Shown piece after piece: positions 30,905-39,574 of a stretch of 64,000 bases of DNA; position 1 is the stretch's first letter, and each line of letters begins with the position of its first letter. A model generated the notes under the pieces. That model was not told the origin of the DNA. It did not search any database and was given only the letters and a program-made list of their open reading frames with translations. The position numbers were made by a program, and so were the translations under genes. The DNA comes from Caballeronia catudaia (GTDB taxonomy: Bacteria; Pseudomonadota; Gammaproteobacteria; Burkholderiales; Burkholderiaceae): contig NZ_FCOF02000034.1 of assembly GCF_001544755.2 (NCBI RefSeq), positions 1-64,000 on the forward strand, written 5' to 3'.

Positions 30905-30939
30905 GCACGGCGCGGATTCGATTTCGATCCGCGCCGTGC
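30905..30939 (-). terminator. hairpin after pit fragment
   Basis: Perfect 13-bp arms GCACGGCGCGGAT (30905-30917) and ATCCGCGCCGTGC (30927-30939) with a 9-base loop; on the minus strand they are followed by AAGTTTTG. It lies 18 bp past the stop of the transporter remnant and is probably its original terminator. Confidence 0.65.
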
Positions 30940-30957
30940 CGAGACGCCAAACGCGGT

Positions 30958-31065
30958 TTAGAACATCCCACGGAACGCCCGGAACAGCAGACCCGCGAGC
31001 ACGATCGACACCGGCAGCGTCAGAATCCAGGCGAGCGCGAGGCTGCGCACGGTGCGCCATTTGGT
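30958..31065 (-). pseudogene. C-terminal remnant of PiT phosphate transporter
   Basis: Minus-strand reading gives KWRTVRSLALAWILTLPVSI then VLAGLLFRAFRGMF and a TAA stop at 30958. This is the last transmembrane segment of a low-affinity inorganic phosphate transporter of the Pit family. Everything N-terminal to it is missing: homology ends near 31062, where the headless CHAD gene begins on the other strand. It has no start and is not functional. Confidence 0.75.
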
Positions 31066-31853
31066 TCGGCAACGCGGCCGCTTCCAGCGCGACGCTCGGC
31101 GATGAGCACGTGCATCAGTTGCGCGTCGCGCAGCGGCGGCTGAAGACGCTGCTGAAGCTTTTTCGCGGCTATGCCGACGATGACTGGAACACGCGCATCG
31201 CGCCTGATCTGAAGTGGTTCGGTGACCTCCTCGCCGATGCGCGCGACTGGGACGTCTTCACCGACAAGACCCTGCCCGCCTACGCCGCGTCCGACGACAG
31301 CGCCGGGCGCTGGCAGAACCTCATCGCCGCCGCGGACGCGAAACGCCGCGTCGCGCGAGAGCGGGTGCGTGACGCGCTCGCGTCGAAGCGCTACGCTCGA
31401 CTCACGCTCGCGTTCGTCGAATGGCTCGTGCGTTTCGCGTCGCAGGAGGACGCGTCGCCGACGCGCTTCGTGAGTTATGCCGAGAAGCGCATCCGCAAGG
31501 ATTACCAGCGCATCGCCCGCGTGCCCGATCTCGCTACGCTCGACCCGCACGAGCGCCATCGCGTGCGCATCCACGCGAAACGGCTGCGGTATACGCTTGA
31601 ATTCTTCCGTTCGGTGATGTCGCGACGCACGCGCGAGGAGGCGGCGAGACTGCTCGGCGAACTACAAGGCGTGCTCGGCGAAGCGAACGATGCGGCCGTC
31701 GCCGCCGACAGACTTGCGTCGATGCCCGAGGCCAGCGATTACCAGCGCGGCTTCGCGCGTGCGTGGAGCGTAGCGTCGGCGATGAAGAATGCGCAGGAAG
31801 GCGAACGGCTGCTTCGCTCGATACACCGTCCGCGCATCGAGTCATCGATATAA
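31060..31853 (+). pseudogene. CHAD-domain protein lacking its N-terminus
   Basis: From WFGNAAASSATLGDEHVHQL the frame encodes a typical CHAD helical domain, with the conserved His/Arg blocks HVHQLRVAQRRLKTLLKLF and HRVRIHAKRLRYTLEFF, ending MKNAQEGERLLRSIHRPRIE. CHAD domains bind polyphosphate and often follow a CYTH triphosphatase domain. Here the start and any CYTH part are absent, and the upstream sequence changes at once into the antisense of a phosphate-transporter tail. The frame stays open upstream, so a fusion product cannot be excluded, but no start or promoter is evident. Confidence 0.7.
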
Positions 31854-31892
31854 TGCGACACATTGTTTCAGTAAGTCCCCACAAGGTAATAC

Positions 31893-32717
31893 ATGACCAA
31901 AACAGCACCGCGAAAGGTGCGCAACCCGCTGAAACTCGGCGGCTCCGTGTGGCTGAAAAGCGGCACGGAGACGCTCGGCGGCGCGGCGCGCATCGCGCTT
32001 CTGGCCGCGATTCGCGATTCGGGCTCGATTACCGGCGCGGCGAAGGCCGTCGGCATGAGTTACAAGGCCGCGTGGGATGCAGTCGATACCATGAACAACC
32101 TCGCCGGCCAGACGCTCGTCATGCGCGCGACGGGCGGCCGGGGCGGCGGCGGCACGACGCTCACGCCCGCCGCGCTGCGTCTCATCGACACGTATTGCGC
32201 GGTGGAACGCGAGCATCGAAAGTTTTTGGAACGGGCGGGCGCGGCCATCGAAGGCTTCGCCCATGACTGGCAATTGATTGGCAGACTAGGAATGAAAACA
32301 AGCGCACGCAATCAGCTCGCCGGCAAGGTGACGAAAATCACGCGCGGCGCGGTCAACGATGAAATCGAACTCGGCCTGCCGGGCGGTCAGGTGATTGTCG
32401 CGGTCGTCACGCACGAAAGCACCCAGACACTCGGCCTGAAGGAAGGCGGCGACGCGTTCGCGCTCATCAAGGCGTCGTGGGTCATGCTGATGGAAGACAC
32501 GAACGCGAAGCTGTCGGCGCGCAATCAGTTGCGCGGCACGGTCGCCAGCGTGACGAAGGGCGCGGTGAATGCCGAAGTGACGCTGACGCTCGACGGCGGC
32601 ACGACCGTCACCGCGATCATCACCAATCAGAGCGCCGACACGCTCGGCCTCGCGCAGGGTCAGAAGGCCGTGGCGGTGATCAAGGCGTCGAGCGTGATCA
32701 TCGGCGTGAACGACTGA
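31893..32717 (+). CDS. modE: ModE-type molybdate-dependent regulator
   Basis: Transcription factor sensing molybdate. The 274-aa product has an N-terminal winged helix with the LysR/ModE-like motif GSITGAAKAVGMSYKAAWDA and RATGGRGGGGTTLTPAALRL. Two tandem TOBE/Mop domains follow, starting SARNQLAGKVTKITRGAVND and SARNQLRGTVASVTKGAVNA, which bind oxyanion in relatives. It probably represses modABC-type genes, none of which are in this window. AAGG precedes the ATG. It stands between the CHAD remnant and a converging PAP2 gene. Confidence 0.93.
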   Translation: MTKTAPRKVRNPLKLGGSVWLKSGTETLGGAARIALLAAIRDSGSITGAAKAVGMSYKAAWDAVDTMNNLAGQTLVMRATGGRGGGGTTLTPAALRLIDTYCAVEREHRKFLERAGAAIEGFAHDWQLIGRLGMKTSARNQLAGKVTKITRGAVNDEIELGLPGGQVIVAVVTHESTQTLGLKEGGDAFALIKASWVMLMEDTNAKLSARNQLRGTVASVTKGAVNAEVTLTLDGGTTVTAIITNQSADTLGLAQGQKAVAVIKASSVIIGVND

Positions 32718-32745
32718 GCGACACGTACTTCGCGCGGCCGCACTG

Positions 32746-33432
32746 TCAGGCGGCCGCGCGCGGTGGTGGTCGAAGTTCGGTGCGGCGATCCGGCGTGCGA
32801 TAGCTCTTCGCCTTCCAGCTCGCCCGCACGTACGGGCGTTCGTGGCCCGACAGCCCGAGTGCGATTTCAGTGATCCAGTGCTGCGTCGGCACCGGCACGC
32901 CATGCAAGGCCACCACGACCGCGGCGAGACTCGCGGCGACGGGCGTCGGCGAGAGCTTGCCGGACTCGGCACGCCACGCGATGCACACGAACGCGAGCGC
33001 GACCACCGCGCCGAGCGCGCAGCCCGCGATCACTTCCGACACCGAGTGCGCATCGAGCACGACGCGCGACGCGCCGACCCACACGCCCAGCAACAGGCCA
33101 ATCGCGACGCCCCCCGCGCGTATTGCGCCGCGCGCGGGCAGGAGCGCGACGAAGATCGCAACCGGAAGCACCGCCGTGGACATCAGCGCATGTCCGCTGA
33201 TGCCGGTGAAATCCAGATGACGCACGCCGATTCCCCAGCCGATGAACGCGATCTTGCTCAACGCGACGAGGCCGCTCGCCGCGCCGAGCAGTGCGAGCCA
33301 CGCGCCGGCGTACTTCCAGCGGTAGCCTACCGCAAGCCATGCAGCGACGATGAGCGCCACGGGCCCCATGACGCCAACGCTGCCGAGGGCGGTAACGGAA
33401 ATCCAGGCGGATACAGGCAAATCCACGTTCAT
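32746..33432 (-). CDS. PAP2-family phosphatase, membrane
   Basis: Integral membrane phosphatase of 228 aa with about six helices. PAP2 motifs C2 and C3 are visible as SGHALMSTAV and SRVVLDAHSVSEVIAG (catalytic His residues). The motif C1 KxxxxxxRP is not obvious, so the exact subtype is unclear. Likely substrates are lipid phosphates such as undecaprenyl pyrophosphate or phosphatidate. The C-terminal 35 residues are basic and Pro-rich. It converges with modE and is divergent from the PHB-depolymerase-family gene. Confidence 0.85.
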   Translation of the reverse strand: MNVDLPVSAWISVTALGSVGVMGPVALIVAAWLAVGYRWKYAGAWLALLGAASGLVALSKIAFIGWGIGVRHLDFTGISGHALMSTAVLPVAIFVALLPARGAIRAGGVAIGLLLGVWVGASRVVLDAHSVSEVIAGCALGAVVALAFVCIAWRAESGKLSPTPVAASLAAVVVALHGVPVPTQHWITEIALGLSGHERPYVRASWKAKSYRTPDRRTELRPPPRAAA

Positions 33433-33764
33433 GGTTGTTCTTGGGAATAAGGGTTGCGGCGGTGCCGCAGTGACCGAGCCAGCGAAGCGTTGTCTGAAGC
33501 GCTAAACACATGTCAGAGCAATTTCACCGCAGTATAACGCGTGGGAACATACTGAATTATGCGACATTGCCTAAAGCGTCTTGGTCGTTACATCGCGTAA
33601 CTTTCGTTTAAATTTTATTTCTCCGTCGAACCGCTCACATTTCATCTCGATTTGTGAGACCGGGAGGCACGCCGTCTGGTCGATTTGGTGTTATTGTGCA
33701 ATGCACAATCCGGCGCGGTTTTTCGCCGCGCCATCTGATCGCATATTTGTAGAGGACCCAGCCG
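33433..33764. other. intergenic between PAP2 and esterase genes
   Basis: A 332-bp divergent promoter region. It contains an AT-rich patch (about 33590-33640) and the palindrome at 33693-33709. I see no gene in it. Confidence 0.4.
33693..33709. promoter_or_regulatory. palindrome ATTGTGCA-A-TGCACAAT
   Basis: Perfect 8-bp arms with a single central base, 55 bp upstream of the esterase ATG. Sites with a TGCA core occur upstream of polyhydroxyalkanoate genes controlled by PhaR in related bacteria, and the downstream gene is of the PHB-depolymerase family, so PhaR control is a reasonable guess. The regulator is inferred, not shown. Confidence 0.5.
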
Positions 33765-34931
33765 ATGTCGAAAAGCCTTACCAAGCTCTGGTTGCGCGGC
33801 TTGAGACGCCTTGTCGCCGGCCAAGTGGAAGCGATTCGCGCACCCAAGCCCCGTGCAGCGGCCAAGCCCGCGCGCGCAAAGACCGCCAAGCCGAAACTGA
33901 AGTCGAACGCCGCCGCGAAGGCGGCGGGCGCGCCCCGCGCCGGCGCGAGTGCACGCCCGCCAATGCGCGAATCGCGCGTGCGTCCGCGTGCGTCCGCCTG
34001 GGCGCGCGGGAAATGGGCGCGGTCGTTCCACTCGGCGCCGCCCACGTCCGGCCGCTTCGTGAATCACATGTCCTATGCGCTTTATTTGCCCCCGAAAACG
34101 GATTTCGAGCCGATGCCGCTCGTGGTGATGCTGCACGGATGCAAGCAGAACGCCGACGAGTTCGCGCAAGGGACGCGCATCAACCTGCTTGCAGACCGAT
34201 ACGGATTTGCCGTGCTCTATCCGGAGCAGTCGAAGCACGATCACGCGCATCGTTGTTGGCGCTGGTATGACGATTCGGGCGGTGGAGGCGGCGGCGAGGC
34301 CGCGTCGGTCGTTTCGCTGGTGAACGCGATGGTCGAACAGCACGACCTCGACGGCGAACGTGTGTATCTCGCGGGCATGTCCGCGGGAGCGGGACTCGCG
34401 GCGCTGCTCGCCGTGCGCTATCCCCACGTGTTTGCCGCTGTCGGCGTGCATTCGGGCGTGGTCTTCGGCGAAGCGCGCTCGGCCATCGGCGCGATGGACG
34501 TGATGCGTCGCGGCAGCCGTAGCGACCCGGTCACGTTGATCGACGCCGCGGTCGATGTCCGCGACTATCCGGGCATGCCGGCCATCATCGTGCATGGCGA
34601 ACTGGATTCGGTCGTCTCGGCCGTCAACGCCGAGCAACTGACGAAGCAATTCTTGCGGCTCAATGGTTTCATCGATGCGGCAGGCAATCGCCGCGCAGGC
34701 GAGGCGCGCGAGGAGACGCATTCGGAAGGCGTCGTGACGGACTATATCAAGAGCGGACGCCGCGTCGTGAAGACGTCGATCGTGCGCGGCCTCGGCCATT
34801 CATGGGCCGGTGGCGACGATACCGTCGCATTTCACTCGTCGAAGGGGCCGGATTCGTCGGCGCTGATGTGGGAGTTTTTCAAGTTCCAGCGGCGTCCGAG
34901 CGCTACGGCGCGCGACGCATACGTAGCGTGA
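33765..34931 (+). CDS. PHB depolymerase family esterase
   Basis: Alpha/beta hydrolase of the poly(3-hydroxybutyrate) depolymerase (Esterase_phd) family, 388 aa. The first 80 residues are basic, Ala/Lys/Arg-rich and low in complexity. The catalytic part follows: PLVVMLHGCKQNADEFAQGT (oxyanion region), lipase box GMSAGAG (Ser about 205), AIIVHGELDSVVS (Asp) and GLGHSWAGG (His). Without a classical signal peptide it may act on intracellular granules or be exported otherwise. Several relatives are described simply as esterases, so the substrate is uncertain. Confidence 0.88.
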   Translation: MSKSLTKLWLRGLRRLVAGQVEAIRAPKPRAAAKPARAKTAKPKLKSNAAAKAAGAPRAGASARPPMRESRVRPRASAWARGKWARSFHSAPPTSGRFVNHMSYALYLPPKTDFEPMPLVVMLHGCKQNADEFAQGTRINLLADRYGFAVLYPEQSKHDHAHRCWRWYDDSGGGGGGEAASVVSLVNAMVEQHDLDGERVYLAGMSAGAGLAALLAVRYPHVFAAVGVHSGVVFGEARSAIGAMDVMRRGSRSDPVTLIDAAVDVRDYPGMPAIIVHGELDSVVSAVNAEQLTKQFLRLNGFIDAAGNRRAGEAREETHSEGVVTDYIKSGRRVVKTSIVRGLGHSWAGGDDTVAFHSSKGPDSSALMWEFFKFQRRPSATARDAYVA

Positions 34932-35069
34932 GTAGGCCTTCGGGCATTTCGAGTGTTGCAATTAAGTCTTTAGTATCAGCGTTCTAGCATTCAGGGCTGG
35001 CGTTGCATCAGGGATTACCCTATAATCGCTTTCATAGGTAGTAACCCCAGTATTCAAGCGAGGCCCACC

Positions 35070-35243
35070 ATGTTCCTGCTCAGCCGCATTTTCCTGTTCC
35101 TTACCAAGTCCGCCGACCAGCGTGATCGCGAGCGCGACGACGCCTATCTTGCCGAAGCCACGGATATCTACGATCTCGAATATCGTATGAAAAAACTGGA
35201 TCGGCGCGCGCAGGTTCGTCATCCGTCGTGGATGTCGAACTGA
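35070..35243 (+). CDS. DUF3563 family small protein
   Basis: 57-aa protein, MFLLSRIFLFLTKSADQRDR then DDAYLAEATDIYDLEYRMKK then LDRRAQVRHPSWMSN. The DLExRMxxLDRR block is the hallmark of DUF3563, a small family abundant in Burkholderiaceae with unknown role. A good -10, TATAAT (35021-35026), lies 43 bp upstream of the ATG, and a strong terminator follows the stop, so it is probably a single-gene transcript. Confidence 0.85.
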   Translation: MFLLSRIFLFLTKSADQRDRERDDAYLAEATDIYDLEYRMKKLDRRAQVRHPSWMSN

Positions 35244-35280
35244 GCGATTGGCCCGGCGTGTTCGGACTGACGTAATGCTG

Positions 35281-35308
35281 AAATGCCAGCCTTCGGGCTG
35301 GCATTTTC
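35281..35308 (+). terminator. intrinsic terminator, UUCG loop
   Basis: AAATGCCAGCC and GGCTGGCATTT form a perfect stem closed by a TTCG tetraloop and followed by T residues, 38 bp after the DUF3563 stop. Confidence 0.92.
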
Positions 35309-35435
35309 ATTTCCGCTTGCGTGGCGATCAGACGATCGAACCGCGTTCAACTAACGCTGTATGCGTTCAGCGAAGTGCGTAAGCGTGCGAGATCGCCGCG
35401 CTCCTACGCTCCGGTACGCAGGGCGCGGCATGCGT

Positions 35436-36257
35436 TCAGGCGTTGGGCGTGCCGGGGGCGTCGGGGATGTCCGGCGAGTCGGGCGACTGCACGCCGAAGC
35501 AGCCGCGATAGGTTGCGTAGAACGAACAATACAAGGCGGTCGTCACGATGATGGACGCCGGCATCAGCACCGCCAGCGCCATTTCCTGGCCGGCGCCGAG
35601 CGCCTGCATCAGCGCGGTCAGGCCGAACGACACCGCGAGCGCGATGGCGATCCAAAGTACGCCGTAATAGATGAACGCGCCGCGATTGCGCCAGCAAGAC
35701 ACGAGGCTGAAGAACAGCGCCTTCGCGGGCGGCACCTCGTGCCACGCGACGAGAATCGGCGCGAACCAGAAAAGCATCGCGACCGGGATATAGCACGCCA
35801 TCGCGACGAGCACGGCGAGCGGGCTGAAGCTCGCCGCGACCGTTTCCGGGTCACCGGTCGGGCCACTGCCCATCATGATGCCGAGCAGCGTGCCGCCGTC
35901 CATGAGCGCCGACGCCGCGAAGATCACCGCCATCGCAACGATGTACAGCGCGCCCAGCGCGAGCAGTCTGCGCGCGACGATGCTGCCGTACGAGCGGAAT
36001 CCGTCGACGAGGATGGTCGGCCAGACGGGCTTGCCCGCGATCGTGTTGCGGCACGCCGCCATGAAGCCGACCGCGACGCCCGGAATGAACAAGAGCGGCA
36101 GAACCGGGCCGACGAGCGGCACGCGCGAGATCAGCGTCATCACGAACAGATAGGCGAAGAACACCGTGAGGAACGCAAACGGGTTGCGGCGGAACAGCCA
36201 GATGCCTTGGCGGAACCACACGTAGCCGGTTTTGGCGGGGACTTCGATCAGTCGCAT
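35436..36257 (-). CDS. BPSS1780-family membrane protein
   Basis: Integral membrane protein of 273 aa beginning MRLIEVPAKTGYVWFRQGIW, with about six hydrophobic helices (FLTVFFAYLFVMTLI, LPLLFIPGVAVGFMAA, LALGALYIVAMAVIFAAS, YGVLWIAIALAVSFGLTAL). The tail is Pro/Asp-rich (DSPDIPDAPGTPNA). This family of unknown function is widespread in Betaproteobacteria and frequently neighbours thrB. The start is ATG 36257; the frame extends upstream into thrB without family character. The gap to the thrB stop is 7 bp, so the two are probably co-transcribed. Confidence 0.87.
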   Translation of the reverse strand: MRLIEVPAKTGYVWFRQGIWLFRRNPFAFLTVFFAYLFVMTLISRVPLVGPVLPLLFIPGVAVGFMAACRNTIAGKPVWPTILVDGFRSYGSIVARRLLALGALYIVAMAVIFAASALMDGGTLLGIMMGSGPTGDPETVAASFSPLAVLVAMACYIPVAMLFWFAPILVAWHEVPPAKALFFSLVSCWRNRGAFIYYGVLWIAIALAVSFGLTALMQALGAGQEMALAVLMPASIIVTTALYCSFYATYRGCFGVQSPDSPDIPDAPGTPNA

Positions 36258-36264
36258 GTTGCTG

Positions 36265-37233
36265 TTATCGGTTGGCGGGAGAAGCGGATTTGACGCGTTC
36301 GCGCAGAATGCGTTCGAAATGGCCGGGATCGTGCGCCTTGAGCATTTGTGCTTCGCGCGGGCGATGAAAGTCGAAGAGGCGTGACACCCAGAAACGCATC
36401 GCGCCGGCGCGCAGCATGTCGTTCCAGTGACGCTCTTCGGCGGGCGTGAACGGGCGCACCGTCTGATAGGCGCGCAGCATCGCATCCAGGCGCGCGGGAT
36501 CGAGCACGCCAGTCGCGAGATCGATGCACCAGTCGTTGATCGTTACGGCGACATCGAACAGCCATTTATCGACGCCCGCGAAGTAGAAATCGAAGAAGCC
36601 GCCCAGACGCGCGTGCTCGCGGCCGTGCGCAAACAACACGTTGTCGCGGAACAGATCGCAGTGACACGGGCCGTCGGGCAGCGACGCGTAATCCGCCGAG
36701 CCGAAGAACGCGGCCTGATGCGCGAGCTCGCCTTCGAACAGTTCGCGCTGCTCGCGGCTCAGGAAGTCGACGATCGACGGCGCTTTCTCCTGCCACCACG
36801 CGAGGCTGCGCAGATTCGGCTGATGCTGCGTGAAATCGCGGCCCGCGAGATGCAGGCGCGCGAGCATCTGCCCGACCTCGATGCAGTGTGCGGGCGTCGG
36901 CGCGAGCTCGGGCGCGCCTTCGAGCTTCGTCACGATGGACGCGGGCTTGCCATGTAGCAGACCGAAGAGCGAGCCGTCGCGCCGGGGCATCGGATCGGGC
37001 ACCGGCACGCGATGCGAAGCCAGATGGCGCATCAGATCGAGATAGAACGGCAACTGCCTGGCGTTCAGATTTTCGAAGATGGTGAGCACGTACTCGCCGT
37101 GCGTCGTCGTGAGAAAAAAGTTGCTGTTCTCGATGCCCGACTGGATGCCGCGAAATTCGACGACATCGCCGAGATCGTAGTCTTGCAGCCAGTCGCCGAG
37201 CTCGGCGTTGGTGACGGGAGTGAAAACGGCCAT
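36265..37233 (-). CDS. thrB: homoserine kinase
   Basis: Phosphorylates homoserine in threonine biosynthesis. It is of the aminoglycoside-phosphotransferase-fold type used by Betaproteobacteria and Pseudomonas. The 322-aa product begins [20 protein letters not shown]. Key strings are [15 protein letters not shown] (nucleotide loop), [14 protein letters not shown] (catalytic loop, Asp) and [19 protein letters not shown] (metal-binding Asp). The upstream 36 codons of the open frame are Arg/Pro-rich and not family-like. It lies between a DUF2782-like gene and the BPSS1780 gene, all on the minus strand. Confidence 0.94.
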   Translation of the reverse strand: MAVFTPVTNAELGDWLQDYDLGDVVEFRGIQSGIENSNFFLTTTHGEYVLTIFENLNARQLPFYLDLMRHLASHRVPVPDPMPRRDGSLFGLLHGKPASIVTKLEGAPELAPTPAHCIEVGQMLARLHLAGRDFTQHQPNLRSLAWWQEKAPSIVDFLSREQRELFEGELAHQAAFFGSADYASLPDGPCHCDLFRDNVLFAHGREHARLGGFFDFYFAGVDKWLFDVAVTINDWCIDLATGVLDPARLDAMLRAYQTVRPFTPAEERHWNDMLRAGAMRFWVSRLFDFHRPREAQMLKAHDPGHFERILRERVKSASPANR

Positions 37234-37350
37234 GCGGGAAACGTCGTTGAGGTTGGACGGCCAGGAGCGGCCTGTGAACGGTAGCGCCGGGCAAGAAGCC
37301 ACGGCGCCGCGACCCGCTCGGCAGGAGCGGGTCCGCAGCATCTTACGGGA

Positions 37351-37761
37351 TCAGTAATGCAGGTTGATGGACGGCAGGCGCGTGCTTGCCTTGCCGTTGT
37401 CGCGCACTTGCGGCGAAGTATCGGCGGGGGCGCTCATCTGATAACGCGTGCCGAAATTCGAACGCACGTCGATCTCTACGGGCTTGCCCTTGTCGCGAAA
37501 CTCGGTGATTTCAGTGCCATTCGTGCTCAGTTCGTGATAGCTCGGCGTGCGCGGCGGCGAGATTTCGACTTTCGAGCTGACATCCGCGGGCGGGCGATTG
37601 ATGGCTTTCAGGTCGGGAAGGCCCGCGGCTTCTTCCGGCGACATTTTCTGGGCGGCCGGTTGCGGCGCCGGTTGAGCGGCTTGCCGCGCCGGCTGCGCGA
37701 ATGCGCCGAAGCTTGCGACGGCGAGGACTGCCGCGGCGGCGGCGCAAAGGTGCGGCTTCAT
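37351..37761 (-). CDS. DUF2782-like exported protein
   Basis: 136-aa protein with a signal peptide (MKPHLCAAAAAVLAVASFGA, cleavage after AFA), a Pro/Ala/Gln-rich linker and a C-terminal block, GTEITEFRDKGKPVEIDVRS then NFGTRYQMS, that fits the DUF2782 pattern of a short beta-rich periplasmic domain. DUF2782 genes occur near polA and thrB in other proteobacteria, which supports the call. The function is unknown. Confidence 0.7.
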   Translation of the reverse strand: MKPHLCAAAAAVLAVASFGAFAQPARQAAQPAPQPAAQKMSPEEAAGLPDLKAINRPPADVSSKVEISPPRTPSYHELSTNGTEITEFRDKGKPVEIDVRSNFGTRYQMSAPADTSPQVRDNGKASTRLPSINLHY

Positions 37762-37992
37762 GATCTTTCTCCAGGCGATGGCCGGATTCTAACAAAACGG
37801 TTGCTGGCTGAGCGGCGCGCGCAAGGCGAACGCCTTATTTTGCGCCGCTTTCGCGAATTTTGAGTTCGAAAAACAAAAAGGTGTTGCGAGGTGTGAGCGC
37901 ACGCACTCACGCGAAGAGGGACTTCATGGTTCGCGCATTCTTCCGTGTTAATGTCGATTCGTTACGAGGGCATCGACGAAAGACACAAGATC

Positions 37993-39519
37993 ATGACAAA
38001 CGACCGGACCCAAAGCACGCAAGGCACACCCGCCAACGATTTCCCGACTGAATCCTTCGAAGACCCGGCCGCGGCCGTCACGCGTCTTTCGGCGATCTAT
38101 GAAGCGAATACCGCGTTTCTGCGCGATGCTTTCGCGCGCTATCGCCGCAACGAGCAGTTCACGCATCGCGTGCGCGCGTGCTATCCGTTCGTGCGCGTGC
38201 GCACCGAATGGAATACGCAGATCGACTCGCGGCGTTCGTATGGTTTCGTCGCGGGCCCCGGAATTTACGAAACGACGCTCACGCGCCCCGATCTTTTCGG
38301 CGATTACTATCGCGAGCAATTGCGGCTGCTCACGAAGAATCACCACGTGGGCCTCGAAGTGGGCGTGTCCGCGCATCCCATTCCGATTCACTTCGCATTC
38401 GCTGAAGGCATTCACCTCGAAGGCGACCTCGATCGCGACCGTCTGCTCGCGATGCGCAATATCTTCGATACGCCCGATCTCGCGCTGCTCGACGATCGAA
38501 TCGTCAACGGCACGTATGAGCCGGGCCCGGGCGAGCCGCATCCGCTCGCGCTCTTCACGGCGGCGCGCGTGGATTTTTCGCTGCATCGGTTGAGGCACTA
38601 CACGGCGACATCGCCGACGCATTTTCAGAACTACGTGCTGTACACGAACTATCAGTTCTACATCGACGAGTTTGTGAAGCTCGGCCGCAAGATGATGTCG
38701 CGCGCCGACGATGAGGAAACGCGCGCGTATCGCTGCGAGTATTCGTCGTTCGTCGAACCGGGCGATGTCGTCACGTACAACGCCAATCTCGGCGAGCAGC
38801 CGGAAGAGGGCACGCCGCCCGCGCGCCTGCCGCAGATGCCCGCGTATCACCTGAAGCGCGCGGACGGCAGCGGTATCACGATGGTGAATATCGGCGTGGG
38901 GCCGTCGAACGCAAAGACGATCACCGATCACATCGCGGTGCTGCGTCCGCATGCGTGGATCATGCTCGGTCACTGCGCGGGCTTGCGCAACACGCAGCGT
39001 CTGGGCGACTACGTTCTGGCTCACGGTTATGTGCGCGAGGATCACGTGCTCGACGACGATCTGCCGTTGTGGGTGCCGGTGCCTGCGCTCGCGGAAGTGC
39101 AGGTCGCACTGGAGCGCGCGGTCGCGCAGGTGACGAGGCTCGAAGGCGTCGAACTGAAGCGCGTGATGCGCACGGGCACCGTAGCGAGCGTCGATAACCG
39201 CAACTGGGAACTGCGCGATCATCGTGAGCCCGTGCGGCGCCTGTCGCAGAGCCGCGCGGTGGCGCTCGATATGGAGAGCGCGACGATCGCCGCGAACGGG
39301 TTCCGTTTCCGCGTGCCGTACGGGACGCTGCTATGCGTCTCCGATAAACCGCTGCATGGTGAACTGAAGCTGCCGGGGATGGCCGATCAGTTCTATCGCG
39401 CGCAAGTGGATCAGCACTTGCAGATCGGCGTGAAAGCGATGGAACTGCTACGGATGAACGGCTTGTCGAAGCTGCATAGCCGGAAGTTGAGAAGCTTTGC
39501 GGAGGTGGCGTTTCAGTGA
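37993..39519 (+). CDS. amn: AMP nucleosidase
   Basis: Hydrolyses AMP to adenine and ribose-5-phosphate, controlling adenylate levels. The product is about 508 aa. The N-terminal Amn-specific half includes RVRACYPFVRVRTEWNTQID, and the C-terminal half is a nucleoside-phosphorylase fold with VNIGVGPSNAKTITDHIAVL, LGHCAGLRNTQRLGDYVLAH and SRAVALDMESATIAANGFRF (substrate-binding Glu). I chose ATG 37993; in-frame codons upstream to 37945 are less likely. It converges with the LOG gene, with a GC-rich hairpin between them. Confidence 0.94.
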   Translation: MTNDRTQSTQGTPANDFPTESFEDPAAAVTRLSAIYEANTAFLRDAFARYRRNEQFTHRVRACYPFVRVRTEWNTQIDSRRSYGFVAGPGIYETTLTRPDLFGDYYREQLRLLTKNHHVGLEVGVSAHPIPIHFAFAEGIHLEGDLDRDRLLAMRNIFDTPDLALLDDRIVNGTYEPGPGEPHPLALFTAARVDFSLHRLRHYTATSPTHFQNYVLYTNYQFYIDEFVKLGRKMMSRADDEETRAYRCEYSSFVEPGDVVTYNANLGEQPEEGTPPARLPQMPAYHLKRADGSGITMVNIGVGPSNAKTITDHIAVLRPHAWIMLGHCAGLRNTQRLGDYVLAHGYVREDHVLDDDLPLWVPVPALAEVQVALERAVAQVTRLEGVELKRVMRTGTVASVDNRNWELRDHREPVRRLSQSRAVALDMESATIAANGFRFRVPYGTLLCVSDKPLHGELKLPGMADQFYRAQVDQHLQIGVKAMELLRMNGLSKLHSRKLRSFAEVAFQ

Positions 39520-39539
39520 TCCGTGGGCGCTGAAACGAA

Positions 39540-39564
39540 GCGGGCGGCTCCGAAGGCCGCCCGC
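39540..39564. terminator. hairpin between convergent amn and LOG gene
   Basis: Arms GCGGGCGGC (39540-39548) and GCCGCCCGC (39556-39564) with loop TCCGAAG, between two convergent stop codons. There is no T-run, so it may act as a transcription barrier or mRNA 3' stabiliser. Confidence 0.6.
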
Positions 39565-39574
39565 CCTGAATCGA

